Source: Rikenellaceae bacterium
GTDB taxonomy: Bacteria; Bacteroidota; Bacteroidia; Bacteroidales; Rikenellaceae
Assembly: GCA_015060065.1 (NCBI GenBank)
Contig: SUZF01000014.1
Location: 1 to 54,981 of the forward strand
Direction of reading: 5' to 3'
DNA: 54,981 nucleotides
The position numbers and the translations under genes were made by a program. Below, piece by piece: positions 26,238 through 34,247 of the stretch (its first letter is position 1; each line of letters opens with the position of its first letter). The notes under the pieces were generated by a model. It was not told the origin of the DNA. It saw only the letters and a list, made by a program, of their open reading frames with translations, and searched no databases.

Positions 26238-26969
26238 ATGAAAAAACTTCTTTTTCTTGTGTGCGCAATGCTTTGTATTGCAACAACATCATCGGCTAAA
26301 TTTAAGCCAAAACCTTTTGAATGGAAGGCAGAGTATCGTGGAGAGGTAAACATTGGTGGTGCAATGAGTGGAACTTTGTACTTTCCACCACAGGAGGAGA
26401 TTTATCTGCAAGGTGGACTTAAAACATCTTTGTCGCGTCCTTTGATTGAGACTGTACATGGCGTTATGCTCTCTGATTATCTATTTGTCGGAGCCGGTAT
26501 AGGTATTCAATATTATGCCGGAGAGTTTGATGATGTTGCTAATGAAATTTATATCAAAGAGGGTACGCATAGGTGGAATATGTTAACGATACCTATGTTT
26601 GTAAATATTAAAGGATTCTTCCCTATCAATGATAATTGGAAACCGTTTATGACTCTCAGCCTCGGAGGTACTGCGGTAGCATGCTCTAATGCTACTTTTA
26701 CAGACGATGATACCTACTACAATGAAGAATACGATGCCCTTGATGGAAATAAAACACAACATCAGGCGAGGGGAGGCTTCTACTGCGATTGGGGCGTTGG
26801 TGTTGAGTATAAAAGATGGAGTTTGGGAATCGGTTTACAACATCAGAGATATAAACAAACGGACTTATACACTAACTATGATGCATATTACACAACTAGT
26901 GAAAGTAGCTTTTATAAACTAAAAGGCTATTCTCATGCATTCTATGTTAAACTTGGAGTAAGTTTCTAA
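26238..26969 (+). CDS. Outer membrane beta-barrel protein, unknown function
   Basis: 243 residues. The signal peptide runs to about residue 20 (MKKLLFLVCAMLCIATTSSA). The mature part has alternating aromatic and polar strands with Gly-rich turns and ends in YVKLGVSF, a terminal aromatic as in Bam-inserted barrels. It is probably an 8-stranded OmpA/OmpX-like barrel; the ligand is unknown. Codon use is markedly AT-rich (many TAT, AAA, ATT) compared with neighbours. The next gene starts 7 bp after its stop, so they are co-transcribed. Confidence 0.85.
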   Translation: MKKLLFLVCAMLCIATTSSAKFKPKPFEWKAEYRGEVNIGGAMSGTLYFPPQEEIYLQGGLKTSLSRPLIETVHGVMLSDYLFVGAGIGIQYYAGEFDDVANEIYIKEGTHRWNMLTIPMFVNIKGFFPINDNWKPFMTLSLGGTAVACSNATFTDDDTYYNEEYDALDGNKTQHQARGGFYCDWGVGVEYKRWSLGIGLQHQRYKQTDLYTNYDAYYTTSESSFYKLKGYSHAFYVKLGVSF

Positions 26970-26976
26970 TACCTTT

Positions 26977-27393
26977 ATGGGTAACTTTACTCAATTTATA
27001 TCATCCATTTATGCCAAACTAACATCCAAAACACATAGTGAGCAAAAGAATGATTCTTCTGTAACAACTATTTTGTGCAGTTGGCAATTGGTTGAATATA
27101 CCGATAGTCAAGGCGGAAAAACGAAATGCCGTTGGGAGGAGATTTGGTCTTTTGCGGCAATGGATGAGACAGAAACTTACGGTATTTATGCCTGCGATAT
27201 TAACAACCAGAGTACGATTATCGGTAAGTGGGATATAAGTACGCTGGGGATATTGCGGGTGTATTACGATGACGATGTGGTTTCGTATCAGATAATAAAA
27301 CTATCCGAGAGCAAACTCCTGCTAAATAAAATTGAAAAAACTGATTCGGATAATTATATGCATAAGTTGTTTTTCGAGAAGGTTGTTTGGTGA
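26977..27393 (+). CDS. Hypothetical protein, possibly lipocalin-like
   Basis: 138 residues, no signal peptide. The pattern SWQLVEY, then a WEEIWSF strand, GKWDIS, LRVYYDDD and IIKLSESKLLL resembles the short Bacteroidetes lipocalin-like proteins (GxW at the start, a GTW/GKW strand in the middle, ixxLsxxxL near the end). That resemblance is by eye only. Most of those relatives are exported lipoproteins, and this one is not. AT-rich like its neighbour, 7 bp upstream. A strong terminator follows. Confidence 0.7.
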   Translation: MGNFTQFISSIYAKLTSKTHSEQKNDSSVTTILCSWQLVEYTDSQGGKTKCRWEEIWSFAAMDETETYGIYACDINNQSTIIGKWDISTLGILRVYYDDDVVSYQIIKLSESKLLLNKIEKTDSDNYMHKLFFEKVVW

Positions 27394-27408
27394 TATACTG
27401 CATTGTAG

Positions 27409-27435
27409 GGCTGTCGTTGTTGCGACGGCCTTTTT
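27409..27435 (+). terminator. Intrinsic terminator of the AT-rich gene pair
   Basis: GGCTGTCG (27409-27416) pairs with CGACGGCC (27423-27430), including one G-U pair, and TTTTT follows. It lies 16 nt after the stop codon. Confidence 0.85.
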
Positions 27436-27448
27436 ATTACACTATTAT

Positions 27449-27480
27449 CGCCTCGCAAGAAAACTGCGAGGCGATGCTTT
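27449..27480. terminator. Second hairpin between convergent genes
   Basis: CGCCTCGCA (27449-27457) and TGCGAGGCG (27465-27473) form a perfect 9-bp stem with a 7-nt loop. The T-tract is weak on both strands (ATGCTTTTAATT on plus). It probably backs up termination for the minus-strand U32 gene. Confidence 0.6.
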
Positions 27481-27486
27481 TAATTA

Positions 27487-27507
27487 TCAATTGTCAATTC
27501 TCAATTT
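27487..27507. repeat. Heptad repeat (TCAATTG family) spanning the U32 gene stop
   Basis: Three 7-bp units: TCAATTG, TCAATTC, TCAATTT. The minus-strand stop codon TGA of the U32 gene is formed by the third unit (27501-27503). Confidence 0.7.
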
Positions 27508-29339
27508 GCACAATGCACCCGCATTTCGCACCGCTTGCAGTCGAACTCCAAGCGGTAGCGGTGAGTGCCGTGTTCGATGAAGAGGTCGCCATGCAGGGTC
27601 GGTTTTTCGCGTAGGCACTGCCCAATCTCGCGACGCAGGCAGTAACTCGACACCATTACACACTCGCCCTCGAAATTCTCGCTCAACTCCAATGGAGCGG
27701 CAATATGCTCCACGCCACTCTCGGTGTAGAACTCCCGCGCAAGGCGGTTGGTGACGTTATCTTGCGGTGTGAGAGTGTCGGTAGGGTATTGCGCTGTGCA
27801 ACACTTGCGGTTGCGCGAAGAGGTGTCGGCCGCCTGATGTCGCTCGGACTCGTAACTTGCTACGCGATAGGCTTCGTGCTTATCCAAAACATCTCGTCGC
27901 AAAGCCCCCACCACCGACATCGGAGCAAAGCGCAGATTCGCGATCTCGATTTCGCGCACCTCAAATATCGTGTCGCCCGAACGTGACAACTGACGACGCA
28001 GAGCCTCCTCGCCCTTTGCCTTGTCACGAGCCTCCTCGGTCGGACAATCAACCGACAAAGAGGAGGTCAGTCCTTGCTCGTCGGTGGCAGTCAGGGTTAT
28101 CTTATCATCATCGAACTCCAATTTCAAATCGACCGCAATGGTGCGTTTGATGCGGCTGCGTTCCACGCTTTGCGAGAAGAGACGGTTGTAGTTGCGGAAG
28201 AGCTCCGTTCCGACCCCGACACCATCGTAGCGGTTGAGTTGCACTCGCTCGCCATCAACACCCACGATCGAGGTGCCAACGAGTGCGCCATCGGCAATGA
28301 AGCAGACTCCATCCCCCGTGGTGAGGTCGTGCTTGCGGTCGAGGATGATGCCTCGACGGTCGGATTTGATGATTTTGCCTATCTGCTCGCCCATAGACTT
28401 CGGGGTGTCGAACGAGGCTACACCTCGGCACTTGCCGTCAAAGAAGTACTCCGATGCACCCCTTGTGAATGAGCGCAAGGCGTTAGGCTCGAACTCTATC
28501 GTGCTGCGCCCCACCGAACTGCGCTCGCAATCGGGGCGTTTGGCAATCTCGCGGTCGAGCAGTTGGCGGTAGAGGCTCACGATGTTGCGGACGTATGTGC
28601 GCTCTTTGAGTCGTCCCTCGATTTTGAACGATGTGATGCCCGCATCGAGCATCTCGCCCAAGCGAGCCGAGAGGTCGAGGTCGCGTACCGAGAGCAGGTG
28701 CTTGCCTTTTATTATAATATTGCGGTTGGCATCCGTAAGGTCGTAGGTCAGGCGGCAGGGTTGGGTGCAGGCTCCTCGGTTGCCGCTACGCTCACTCATC
28801 GAGCGCGAGAGGAAGCAGCGACCGCTATGCCCCACACATATCGCTCCGTGAATGAATGCCTCCAACTCGATGTTGGTAGCCTTGCGTATCTCGGCAATCT
28901 GCTCCTTCGAGAGCGAGCGTTCCAAAATAGCCCTTGCAAAGCCTGCCTGCTCGAAGAATTTGACTCTTTCGGGCGTGACGCAGTTAGTCTGGGTTGAGGC
29001 GTGTAGTTCGATGGGTAAATCCATACGGCAATAAGCCATATCCTGCACAATCAGCGCATCGACACCCGCTGCGATAATCTCGCGGGCGAGCCGCTCGGCC
29101 TCTTCCAACTCATCGTCGAAGAGCAAGGTGTTGAGCGTGGCATAGACCTTTACTCCGTAGCGGTGGGCATACTCCGCAGTGCGACGTATGTCATCTATCG
29201 AGTTGCCGGCAGCGTAGCGCGCACCAAACTTCATTCCGCCGATATAGACAGCATCAGCACCGCAGTCGATAGCATCGACTGCGGTCTGAAAATCCTTTGC
29301 CGGAGCAAGTAACTCGATTTTGCGCTTGACTTCGCCCAT
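27501..29339 (-). CDS. Peptidase U32 family protein
   Basis: 612 residues. A TIM-barrel-like N-terminal part (LLAPAKDFQTAVDAIDCGADAVYIGG) contains the U32 signature around residues 165-200: EAFIHGAICVGHSGRCFLS, then GNRGACTQPCR with its cysteines. An extended C-terminal region follows. Relatives include collagenase PrtC and RlhA, which hydroxylates C2501 of 23S rRNA using prephenate. The four-cysteine pattern suggests an Fe-S protein in RNA modification rather than a protease. The extreme C-terminus (CKRCEMRVHCAN) is Cys-rich. ATG start; 19 bp after the fucosidase gene. Confidence 0.9.
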   Translation of the reverse strand: MGEVKRKIELLAPAKDFQTAVDAIDCGADAVYIGGMKFGARYAAGNSIDDIRRTAEYAHRYGVKVYATLNTLLFDDELEEAERLAREIIAAGVDALIVQDMAYCRMDLPIELHASTQTNCVTPERVKFFEQAGFARAILERSLSKEQIAEIRKATNIELEAFIHGAICVGHSGRCFLSRSMSERSGNRGACTQPCRLTYDLTDANRNIIIKGKHLLSVRDLDLSARLGEMLDAGITSFKIEGRLKERTYVRNIVSLYRQLLDREIAKRPDCERSSVGRSTIEFEPNALRSFTRGASEYFFDGKCRGVASFDTPKSMGEQIGKIIKSDRRGIILDRKHDLTTGDGVCFIADGALVGTSIVGVDGERVQLNRYDGVGVGTELFRNYNRLFSQSVERSRIKRTIAVDLKLEFDDDKITLTATDEQGLTSSLSVDCPTEEARDKAKGEEALRRQLSRSGDTIFEVREIEIANLRFAPMSVVGALRRDVLDKHEAYRVASYESERHQAADTSSRNRKCCTAQYPTDTLTPQDNVTNRLAREFYTESGVEHIAAPLELSENFEGECVMVSSYCLRREIGQCLREKPTLHGDLFIEHGTHRYRLEFDCKRCEMRVHCAN

Positions 29340-29358
29340 ATACTCTTATGAAAGTGAA

Positions 29359-30684
29359 CTATTTTGTCTTTAACTCCACGATATAATCCGTGCCGGAGGG
29401 GACTGTGTCAAATGTAAGGATAACTCCATCGGCATCCTGCGTGAACATCACGTGAGTCTTGCTGTCGAATAGTTTTGCACTCTTGACCTTGCATTTGAGC
29501 GGCAGGTGCAGGCTCTTCTCTTTAAGGTCGAAGATGTGAACGAAGAGTCGGTCGCCCTTGCGGGTAGTTACGCCCCAATCCTGCGCAGCGATGTCGCCCG
29601 CGGTTGTGCCGTAAATCGTGTCGCCATACTTACGCAACCATTCGCCCATACCTTTTAGCCTTTCGAGTGCGGCTGCGGGAATCTCTCCGTTGGGCTGGGG
29701 TCCGATGTTGAGCATAAGGTTTGCACCCTTGCCCGACGTGCTGACCAAGTAGCGGATAAGGTATTCAAGGCTCTTGTAGTTGGTATCCTTGACAACATAT
29801 CCCCACGACTTGTTCATCGTCTGGCAGGTTTCGAGAGGTAGCGATTGTGATACCTCTTGACCCTCGGAGAAGCCTGCCTTGTTCTCGCCCGGCAGGTCGC
29901 GCTCGAAAGTCTGGAAATCTTCGCCCGGGAGTGCTGCCAAGTTGTGGTTGTTGCAGATAAGACAGGCGGGTTGCAACTTGTGAATCAGCGCATACTGCTC
30001 GTCTAAACGCCAATCGAAAGGCTCTTTGTCCTTGCCGTGATCCCAATGACCGTCAAACCATATTGCACCGATTTTACCATACTTGGTAAGCAACTCGGTA
30101 AGCTGGTTGTTCATAAATTTGTAGTAGTTGTCCCAGCCGCCATCGAAGTGGTCTTTACCCGTGACCTTGCGCTTGTGGTATCCGGTGGTAGAGGTGGGCG
30201 CAGGGTAGTCATCACGACTCCAATCAATATGCGAGTAGTAGAAGTGCAGACGTATGCCCTGACGGTGACACTCGCGAGCCAACTCCTTGATAATGTCGCG
30301 CTTGTAGGGCGTTGCATCCATGATGTCGTAGTCGGTGTATGCGCTGTCCCACATCGAGAATCCGTCGTGATGGCGCGAAACGAAGGTTATGTACTTTGCA
30401 CCCGAATCTTTGATTGCTTTAACCCACTCCTTTGCATCGAAGCGGTGAGGATAGTAGGCATCGGCAGCCTTCTTGTACTCCTGATGGTTGAGCTGTGCGC
30501 GGTGGAGATACCACTCGCCCTGACCAAAGACGCTGGCAATGCCCCAATGGATAAAGATTCCGAACTTGCTGTCGGCAAACTCCTTGCGCGAAGCGAGATT
30601 TTCGGCTGTCGGGGTGTATGTTCCCTGCGCTACGACAGAGGTCGAAATGAGTAACGTAAGCGTTAAAGTTAATAGCCTTTTCAT
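29359..30684 (-). CDS. Alpha-L-fucosidase, GH29 family
   Basis: 441 residues. The signal peptide ends near residue 20 (LLISTSVVAQG). The GH29 barrel is recognised by KFGIFIHWGIASVFGQGEWY, YITFVSRHHDGFSMWDS and IGAIWFDGHWDHG, where Asp211 is the expected nucleophile. A small beta domain closes the C-terminus. It should remove fucose from host glycans or mucin in the periplasm. There is no SusCD pair or fucose catabolism nearby, so it is not in a typical polysaccharide locus. Its own promoter is probably 30720-30727. Confidence 0.95.
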   Translation of the reverse strand: MKRLLTLTLTLLISTSVVAQGTYTPTAENLASRKEFADSKFGIFIHWGIASVFGQGEWYLHRAQLNHQEYKKAADAYYPHRFDAKEWVKAIKDSGAKYITFVSRHHDGFSMWDSAYTDYDIMDATPYKRDIIKELARECHRQGIRLHFYYSHIDWSRDDYPAPTSTTGYHKRKVTGKDHFDGGWDNYYKFMNNQLTELLTKYGKIGAIWFDGHWDHGKDKEPFDWRLDEQYALIHKLQPACLICNNHNLAALPGEDFQTFERDLPGENKAGFSEGQEVSQSLPLETCQTMNKSWGYVVKDTNYKSLEYLIRYLVSTSGKGANLMLNIGPQPNGEIPAAALERLKGMGEWLRKYGDTIYGTTAGDIAAQDWGVTTRKGDRLFVHIFDLKEKSLHLPLKCKVKSAKLFDSKTHVMFTQDADGVILTFDTVPSGTDYIVELKTK

Positions 30685-30719
30685 GGTTGTCGTATTTTTA
30701 ATGCTGTCCTACTTTATCA

Positions 30720-30727
30720 CAAATGTA
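30720..30727 (-). promoter_or_regulatory. Putative fucosidase promoter (-7 element)
   Basis: The minus strand reads TACATTTG (TAnnTTTG), 36 nt upstream of the ATG. No good -33 box. Confidence 0.45.
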
Positions 30728-30740
30728 GTAAAAATAATTG

Positions 30741-30768
30741 TGAATTGTGCATTGTGAATTGTGAATTG
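30741..30768. repeat. Heptad repeat in the serS promoter
   Basis: Four 7-bp units: TGAATTG, TGCATTG, TGAATTG, TGAATTG. Each unit ends in ATTG, so the repeat offers several -33 boxes in 7-bp steps. Confidence 0.75.
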
Positions 30769-30781
30769 TTTTGTACTTTTG
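30751..30781 (+). promoter_or_regulatory. serS promoter
   Basis: ATTG (30751-30754), a 19-nt spacer and TACTTTTG (30774-30781) fit the Bacteroidetes consensus. The -33 box is supplied by the second heptad unit. The expected start of transcription is near 30788. Just after the -7 box lies a 5-bp hairpin CGGGA/TCCCG (30782-30796). Confidence 0.7.
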
Positions 30782-30820
30782 CGGGACATAATCCCGAAAA
30801 ACGACAGATAATAAAATAAT

Positions 30821-32092
30821 ATGCTTACAATTAAACAGTTAAGAGATGATAAGGCAGAGGCCGTTCGTCGTCTTGCAAAGAAAGGTGTCGATGCCGAGCC
30901 TATCATTGCCCGCATCGAGGAGTTGGATGACCGTCGCAAGGCTATTCAACTCGAACTCGACAATTGCCTTGCCGAGCAGAATAAAGCCGCAAAGCAGATT
31001 GGAGCCCTGATGGGGCAGGGTAAGCGCGACGAGGCGGAGGATATGAAGCGTTTCGTTGCCGATATGAAGGCTAAATCCGCAGAACTCGATGCCGAGCATC
31101 AGTCGGTGAGCGCCGAGTTGCAGTCGCAGATTGTGCTGCTGCCGAACTTCCCCGCAGAGATTGTCCCCGAAGGTAAAACCGCAGAGGATAATTTGGTTGT
31201 GAAGTTGGTCGAGAATTATAGCCAACTCCCCGAAAATCCGCTGCCGCACTGGGAACTTGCCAAGAAGTACGACATTATCGACTTCGACCTCGGTGTAAAA
31301 CTTACGGGTGCAGGCTTCCCCGTGTATAAGGGTCAAGGTGCGCGTTTGCAGCGTGCGCTTATCAACTACTTCCTCGACTGCAATACTCGTGCTGGCTATC
31401 AGGAGGTTGAGCCTCCCGTGCTGGTAAATGAAGCATCGGGATTCGGTACGGGTCAGTTGCCCGATAAGGAGGGTCAGATGTACCACGCTCAACTCGATAA
31501 TTTCTATCTCGTGCCGACTGCCGAGGTGCCGGTTACCAATATCTTCCGTGATGTTATTCTCGATGAGAAGGATTTTCCGGTTAAGATGACAGCCTATACA
31601 CCCTGTTTCCGTCGCGAGGCAGGCTCGTATGGAAAAGATGTTCGCGGTCTGAACAGATTGCATCAGTTCGACAAGGTCGAGATCGTGCAGGTGGCTCATC
31701 CCGACTCGTCGTATGAGGCTTTGGACGGTATGGTGGCACACGTAGAGTCGATTGTCGCTTCGCTCGGACTGCCTTATCGTATCCTGCGCCTGTGCGGTGG
31801 CGATATGTCCTTCACGTCGGCTCTGACTTACGATTTCGAGGTCTATTCCGAGGCGCAGAAGCGTTGGTTAGAGGTGTCGTCGGTGTCGAATTTCGAGTCG
31901 TTCCAAGCAAACCGCTTGAAGTTGCGTTATAAGGATTCGAACAAGAAGACACAGTTGGCACACACCTTGAATGGTTCGTCGTTGGCACTGCCCCGAATTG
32001 TGGCTGCTCTGCTCGAAAACAACCAGACAGAGGAGGGTATCCGCATCCCCGAAGTGTTGATTCCTTATACGGGATTTGATATTATAAAATAA
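30821..32092 (+). CDS. serS: Seryl-tRNA synthetase
   Basis: 423 residues, the normal length. An N-terminal antiparallel coiled coil (about 25-105) binds the long arm of tRNA-Ser. The class II catalytic core follows, with motif 2 visible as TPCFRREAGSYGKD and motif 3 region LNGSSLALPRIVAALLENNQ near the end. It charges tRNA-Ser and tRNA-Sec with serine. Monocistronic or followed by ferredoxin, which has its own promoter directly at the serS stop. Confidence 0.98.
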   Translation: MLTIKQLRDDKAEAVRRLAKKGVDAEPIIARIEELDDRRKAIQLELDNCLAEQNKAAKQIGALMGQGKRDEAEDMKRFVADMKAKSAELDAEHQSVSAELQSQIVLLPNFPAEIVPEGKTAEDNLVVKLVENYSQLPENPLPHWELAKKYDIIDFDLGVKLTGAGFPVYKGQGARLQRALINYFLDCNTRAGYQEVEPPVLVNEASGFGTGQLPDKEGQMYHAQLDNFYLVPTAEVPVTNIFRDVILDEKDFPVKMTAYTPCFRREAGSYGKDVRGLNRLHQFDKVEIVQVAHPDSSYEALDGMVAHVESIVASLGLPYRILRLCGGDMSFTSALTYDFEVYSEAQKRWLEVSSVSNFESFQANRLKLRYKDSNKKTQLAHTLNGSSLALPRIVAALLENNQTEEGIRIPEVLIPYTGFDIIK

Positions 32093-32106
32093 ATTGTATA
32101 TATTTG
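32075..32106 (+). promoter_or_regulatory. Ferredoxin promoter overlapping the serS stop
   Basis: TTTG (32075-32078), a 20-nt spacer and TATATTTG (32099-32106) is a full consensus match. The -33 box lies inside the last serS codons and the -7 box begins seven bases after its stop. Confidence 0.8.
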
Positions 32107-32134
32107 CACAACAACTTTATAAAATTTCAGAAAA

Positions 32135-32302
32135 ATGGCTTACAAAATTTCAGACGCTTGCGTTGCTTGCGGTACTTGTATTGACGAATGTCCGGTAGAG
32201 GCTATCTCGGCTGGCGACATCTATGTTATCGACCCCGATAAGTGCATCGATTGCGGTACTTGCGCAGGTGTTTGTCCGAGCGAGGCTATTCAGCCCGAAT
32301 AG
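32135..32302 (+). CDS. 2[4Fe-4S] ferredoxin
   Basis: 55 residues. Two CxxCxxCxxxCP motifs (Cys9, 12, 15, 19 and Cys37, 40, 43, 47) give the classic clostridial-type bacterial ferredoxin, complete apart from nothing else. It carries low-potential electrons in the cytoplasm, for example for pyruvate:ferredoxin oxidoreductase. ATG start 29 nt after a consensus promoter, followed by a terminator: a single-gene unit. Confidence 0.95.
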   Translation: MAYKISDACVACGTCIDECPVEAISAGDIYVIDPDKCIDCGTCAGVCPSEAIQPE

Positions 32303-32326
32303 TGTCGGCAGGGACAAAACGGTTCG

Positions 32327-32363
32327 AGAGGCTTTTCCGCACAATCGGTCAAGCCTCTTTTTT
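32327..32363 (+). terminator. Ferredoxin terminator
   Basis: AGAGGCTT (32327-32334) pairs with AAGCCTCT (32351-32358), followed by a T-run. The 16-nt loop is large for a terminator. Confidence 0.8.
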
Positions 32364-32394
32364 GTGATTTAATAACCCAATGTTTGAGAGACAA

Positions 32395-33972
32395 ATGAGA
32401 AAGTTTTTTGCAGTATTTATGGCTGTGGTGGCTCTTGTTGCAGGCGTGGCGTGCGACAATGAGCGCGGAGCAGGTGGTGAAGAGAACGATTCGCTCTTCA
32501 ATATTAAGATTTATGAGATTACGGCTGTCGGTGCCGATGTCGAGATTCTGCCCAATGGATACGACGGAGGCTACTACTTCGATGCGCTGAATGAGCAGAG
32601 TTACACCTACTTTAAGGTGGCAGGATTCCAGAAGTTTATCGATAACGAGGTGTCGAAGCGTATGACCTCTTACGACATTCCGAAGTCGGAGGCTCTGGAT
32701 GGGATGCTCTCCTTCTCGAATGACGGATTTACCTTTATGACCCTCGAACCCGACACGAAATATTATATCGTGGTTATGGGTGTCAATGAGGATGGTAAAA
32801 TCTCGACCGAGGTGGCGGTTAAATCGTTCAAAACCAATAATGTCGAGCAGTCAGGAAATACCTTTGATATTACTATTGGCGAGGTGTCGTATGACGGAGC
32901 CGCATTCTCGATTGAGCCTTCGTTGGCGAAGGATAGATATTTTGTCGATGTGTGGAATAAGGCTATCGTCGATGAGTTGGGCGATAAGGAGTTTATGAAG
33001 TATTGCATTGATGTCTATCAGAGTATGGGTATGATGGATATGAAGTGCGCAATAGGCCCCAAGAGTTTCTCGAATACGGGCGTATGCCAGCCGGGACGCG
33101 ACTACTACGTTGTGGCATTCGGTTTTGATGACGGCTATCCGACTACGGGGCTTACCAAGAAGGCCTTCTCGACCACGGGCGGTGAGAGTGCGGCAAGTTG
33201 TACTTTCCAATTCGAGGTGTCAAATGTTCGCTACGACCGCGCAACAATAGCCGTGATGCCTTCGGATAGATTTGTGGTCTATGCTTCGGATTTGGTGCGC
33301 AAGGATGAACTCGACCTGCTGATGACTGCCGAGTCGCTGACCCGGCAGCAGGCTCTGGCGCGTGTGTTGAGCGACCTGCTCGATACCGTGCAGTCGGACT
33401 TGCAGATTACGCGTGCGGAGGCTGCGGAGGTTATCTCGTTCTATGGTGCTGCCGAGGATAATACGACCGGCAAGCACGAGAATACACGCGACCACCTCAA
33501 AGAGCAGACCGAGTATGTGGCGTGGGCTGTGGCAATCGATACTTATGGCAATCCGCTGTCGCAATTTGCGGTTAGCGAGCCTTTTACAACGCCGAAGGAG
33601 ATAATCTCGACAGCGACGGCAACGGTGTCGGTCGAGAAGTATTTCGATGGCGGTATGATTGACGGATTCTCTGATTCGCAAGCCGTGGTGCCTGTGAAGG
33701 TTGATGTTAGTGACGATGCCGCACATTGGTACGTTGCTCTCTATGCTAACGATATTACCGGTGCTTCGCGTCAAACGATAATCTCGAACTTGATGCGCTC
33801 CGGATTTGAGGATGTTTCGCCCTTTGTGACCACAAGCGTCTGGAATTTGGAGGTTACGGCTGTGGCTATTGCCGTCGATGCAGACGGAAATTTTGGCGAG
33901 CCGAGTTTTCAGGTGCTGACCTGTCGTCGCGACGGAGCGGCTCCCGCCTCGGAGTTTGAGGAGTATAAATAA
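32395..33972 (+). CDS. Lipoprotein with Ig/Fn3-like repeats, unknown function
   Basis: 525 residues from the ATG at 32395; an in-frame ATG at 32380 adds MFERQ. I prefer the internal start because MRKFFAVFMAVVALVAGVAC is a standard lipoprotein signal. The mature part has three or four beta-sandwich-like modules. Each ends in a similar strand pair: LEPDTKYYIVVMGVNEDG, GRDYYVVAFGFDDG, TEYVAWAVAIDTYG and EVTAVAIAVDADG. The fold suggests Fn3/Ig-like surface modules of Bacteroidales lipoproteins; no catalytic motif seen. It begins 17 bp after the ferredoxin terminator and lacks an obvious promoter. Confidence 0.8.
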   Translation: MRKFFAVFMAVVALVAGVACDNERGAGGEENDSLFNIKIYEITAVGADVEILPNGYDGGYYFDALNEQSYTYFKVAGFQKFIDNEVSKRMTSYDIPKSEALDGMLSFSNDGFTFMTLEPDTKYYIVVMGVNEDGKISTEVAVKSFKTNNVEQSGNTFDITIGEVSYDGAAFSIEPSLAKDRYFVDVWNKAIVDELGDKEFMKYCIDVYQSMGMMDMKCAIGPKSFSNTGVCQPGRDYYVVAFGFDDGYPTTGLTKKAFSTTGGESAASCTFQFEVSNVRYDRATIAVMPSDRFVVYASDLVRKDELDLLMTAESLTRQQALARVLSDLLDTVQSDLQITRAEAAEVISFYGAAEDNTTGKHENTRDHLKEQTEYVAWAVAIDTYGNPLSQFAVSEPFTTPKEIISTATATVSVEKYFDGGMIDGFSDSQAVVPVKVDVSDDAAHWYVALYANDITGASRQTIISNLMRSGFEDVSPFVTTSVWNLEVTAVAIAVDADGNFGEPSFQVLTCRRDGAAPASEFEEYK

Positions 33973-34049
33973 TTAAAAGGCTTTGAACGAATACTTTTGC
34001 CTCGCTGAAAAAAAAATGGCGTAAGGTGCTGTGTTTGAGAAAAAGTTTG

Positions 34050-34057
34050 TATATTTG
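34050..34057 (+). promoter_or_regulatory. rplS promoter (-7 element)
   Basis: TATATTTG followed by C matches the strong form of the consensus. No TTTG at the standard distance; one at 34034-34037 is too close (12 nt). Confidence 0.6.
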
Positions 34058-34097
34058 CAGCCCGTATCAACCTCTTATATAGGGTGCCAAGATAAGA

Positions 34098-34211
34098 ATG
34101 CGGTGCAGCGAAGTGATGGGCGGTGGTTGTGAAATCGCTGTGAATCACAAAGTTGCGAAAGCAGGGATTACGAGCAAGTTTGCGCGTATGGTAGTCGAGG
34201 TGCAGCGATAA
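34098..34211 (+). CDS. Possible small leader ORF upstream of rplS
   Basis: 37 codons, ATG to TAA. It starts MRCSEVMGGGCEIAVNHKVA and continues with basic and Val-rich residues. It lies wholly within the transcribed rplS leader, ending 36 bases before the L19 start. A frame of this size can occur by chance, and the region may instead be structured RNA. No known family recognised. Confidence 0.3.
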   Translation: MRCSEVMGGGCEIAVNHKVAKAGITSKFARMVVEVQR

Positions 34212-34247
34212 TGTTGAGCGGATAACCAATAAATTTGTTGCAACAAG

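Larger units (their letters stand above)
33973..34247 (+). other. Promoter and long leader of rplS
   Basis: 275 bases. The -7 box TATATTTG is at 34050-34057, so the transcript should have a leader of about 180 nt. The leader contains a 6-bp hairpin TTGTGA/TCACAA (34127-34132 with 34145-34150) and a 37-codon reading frame (34098-34211). Ribosomal-protein genes often carry autoregulatory leaders; I do not recognise a named motif here. Confidence 0.55.
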
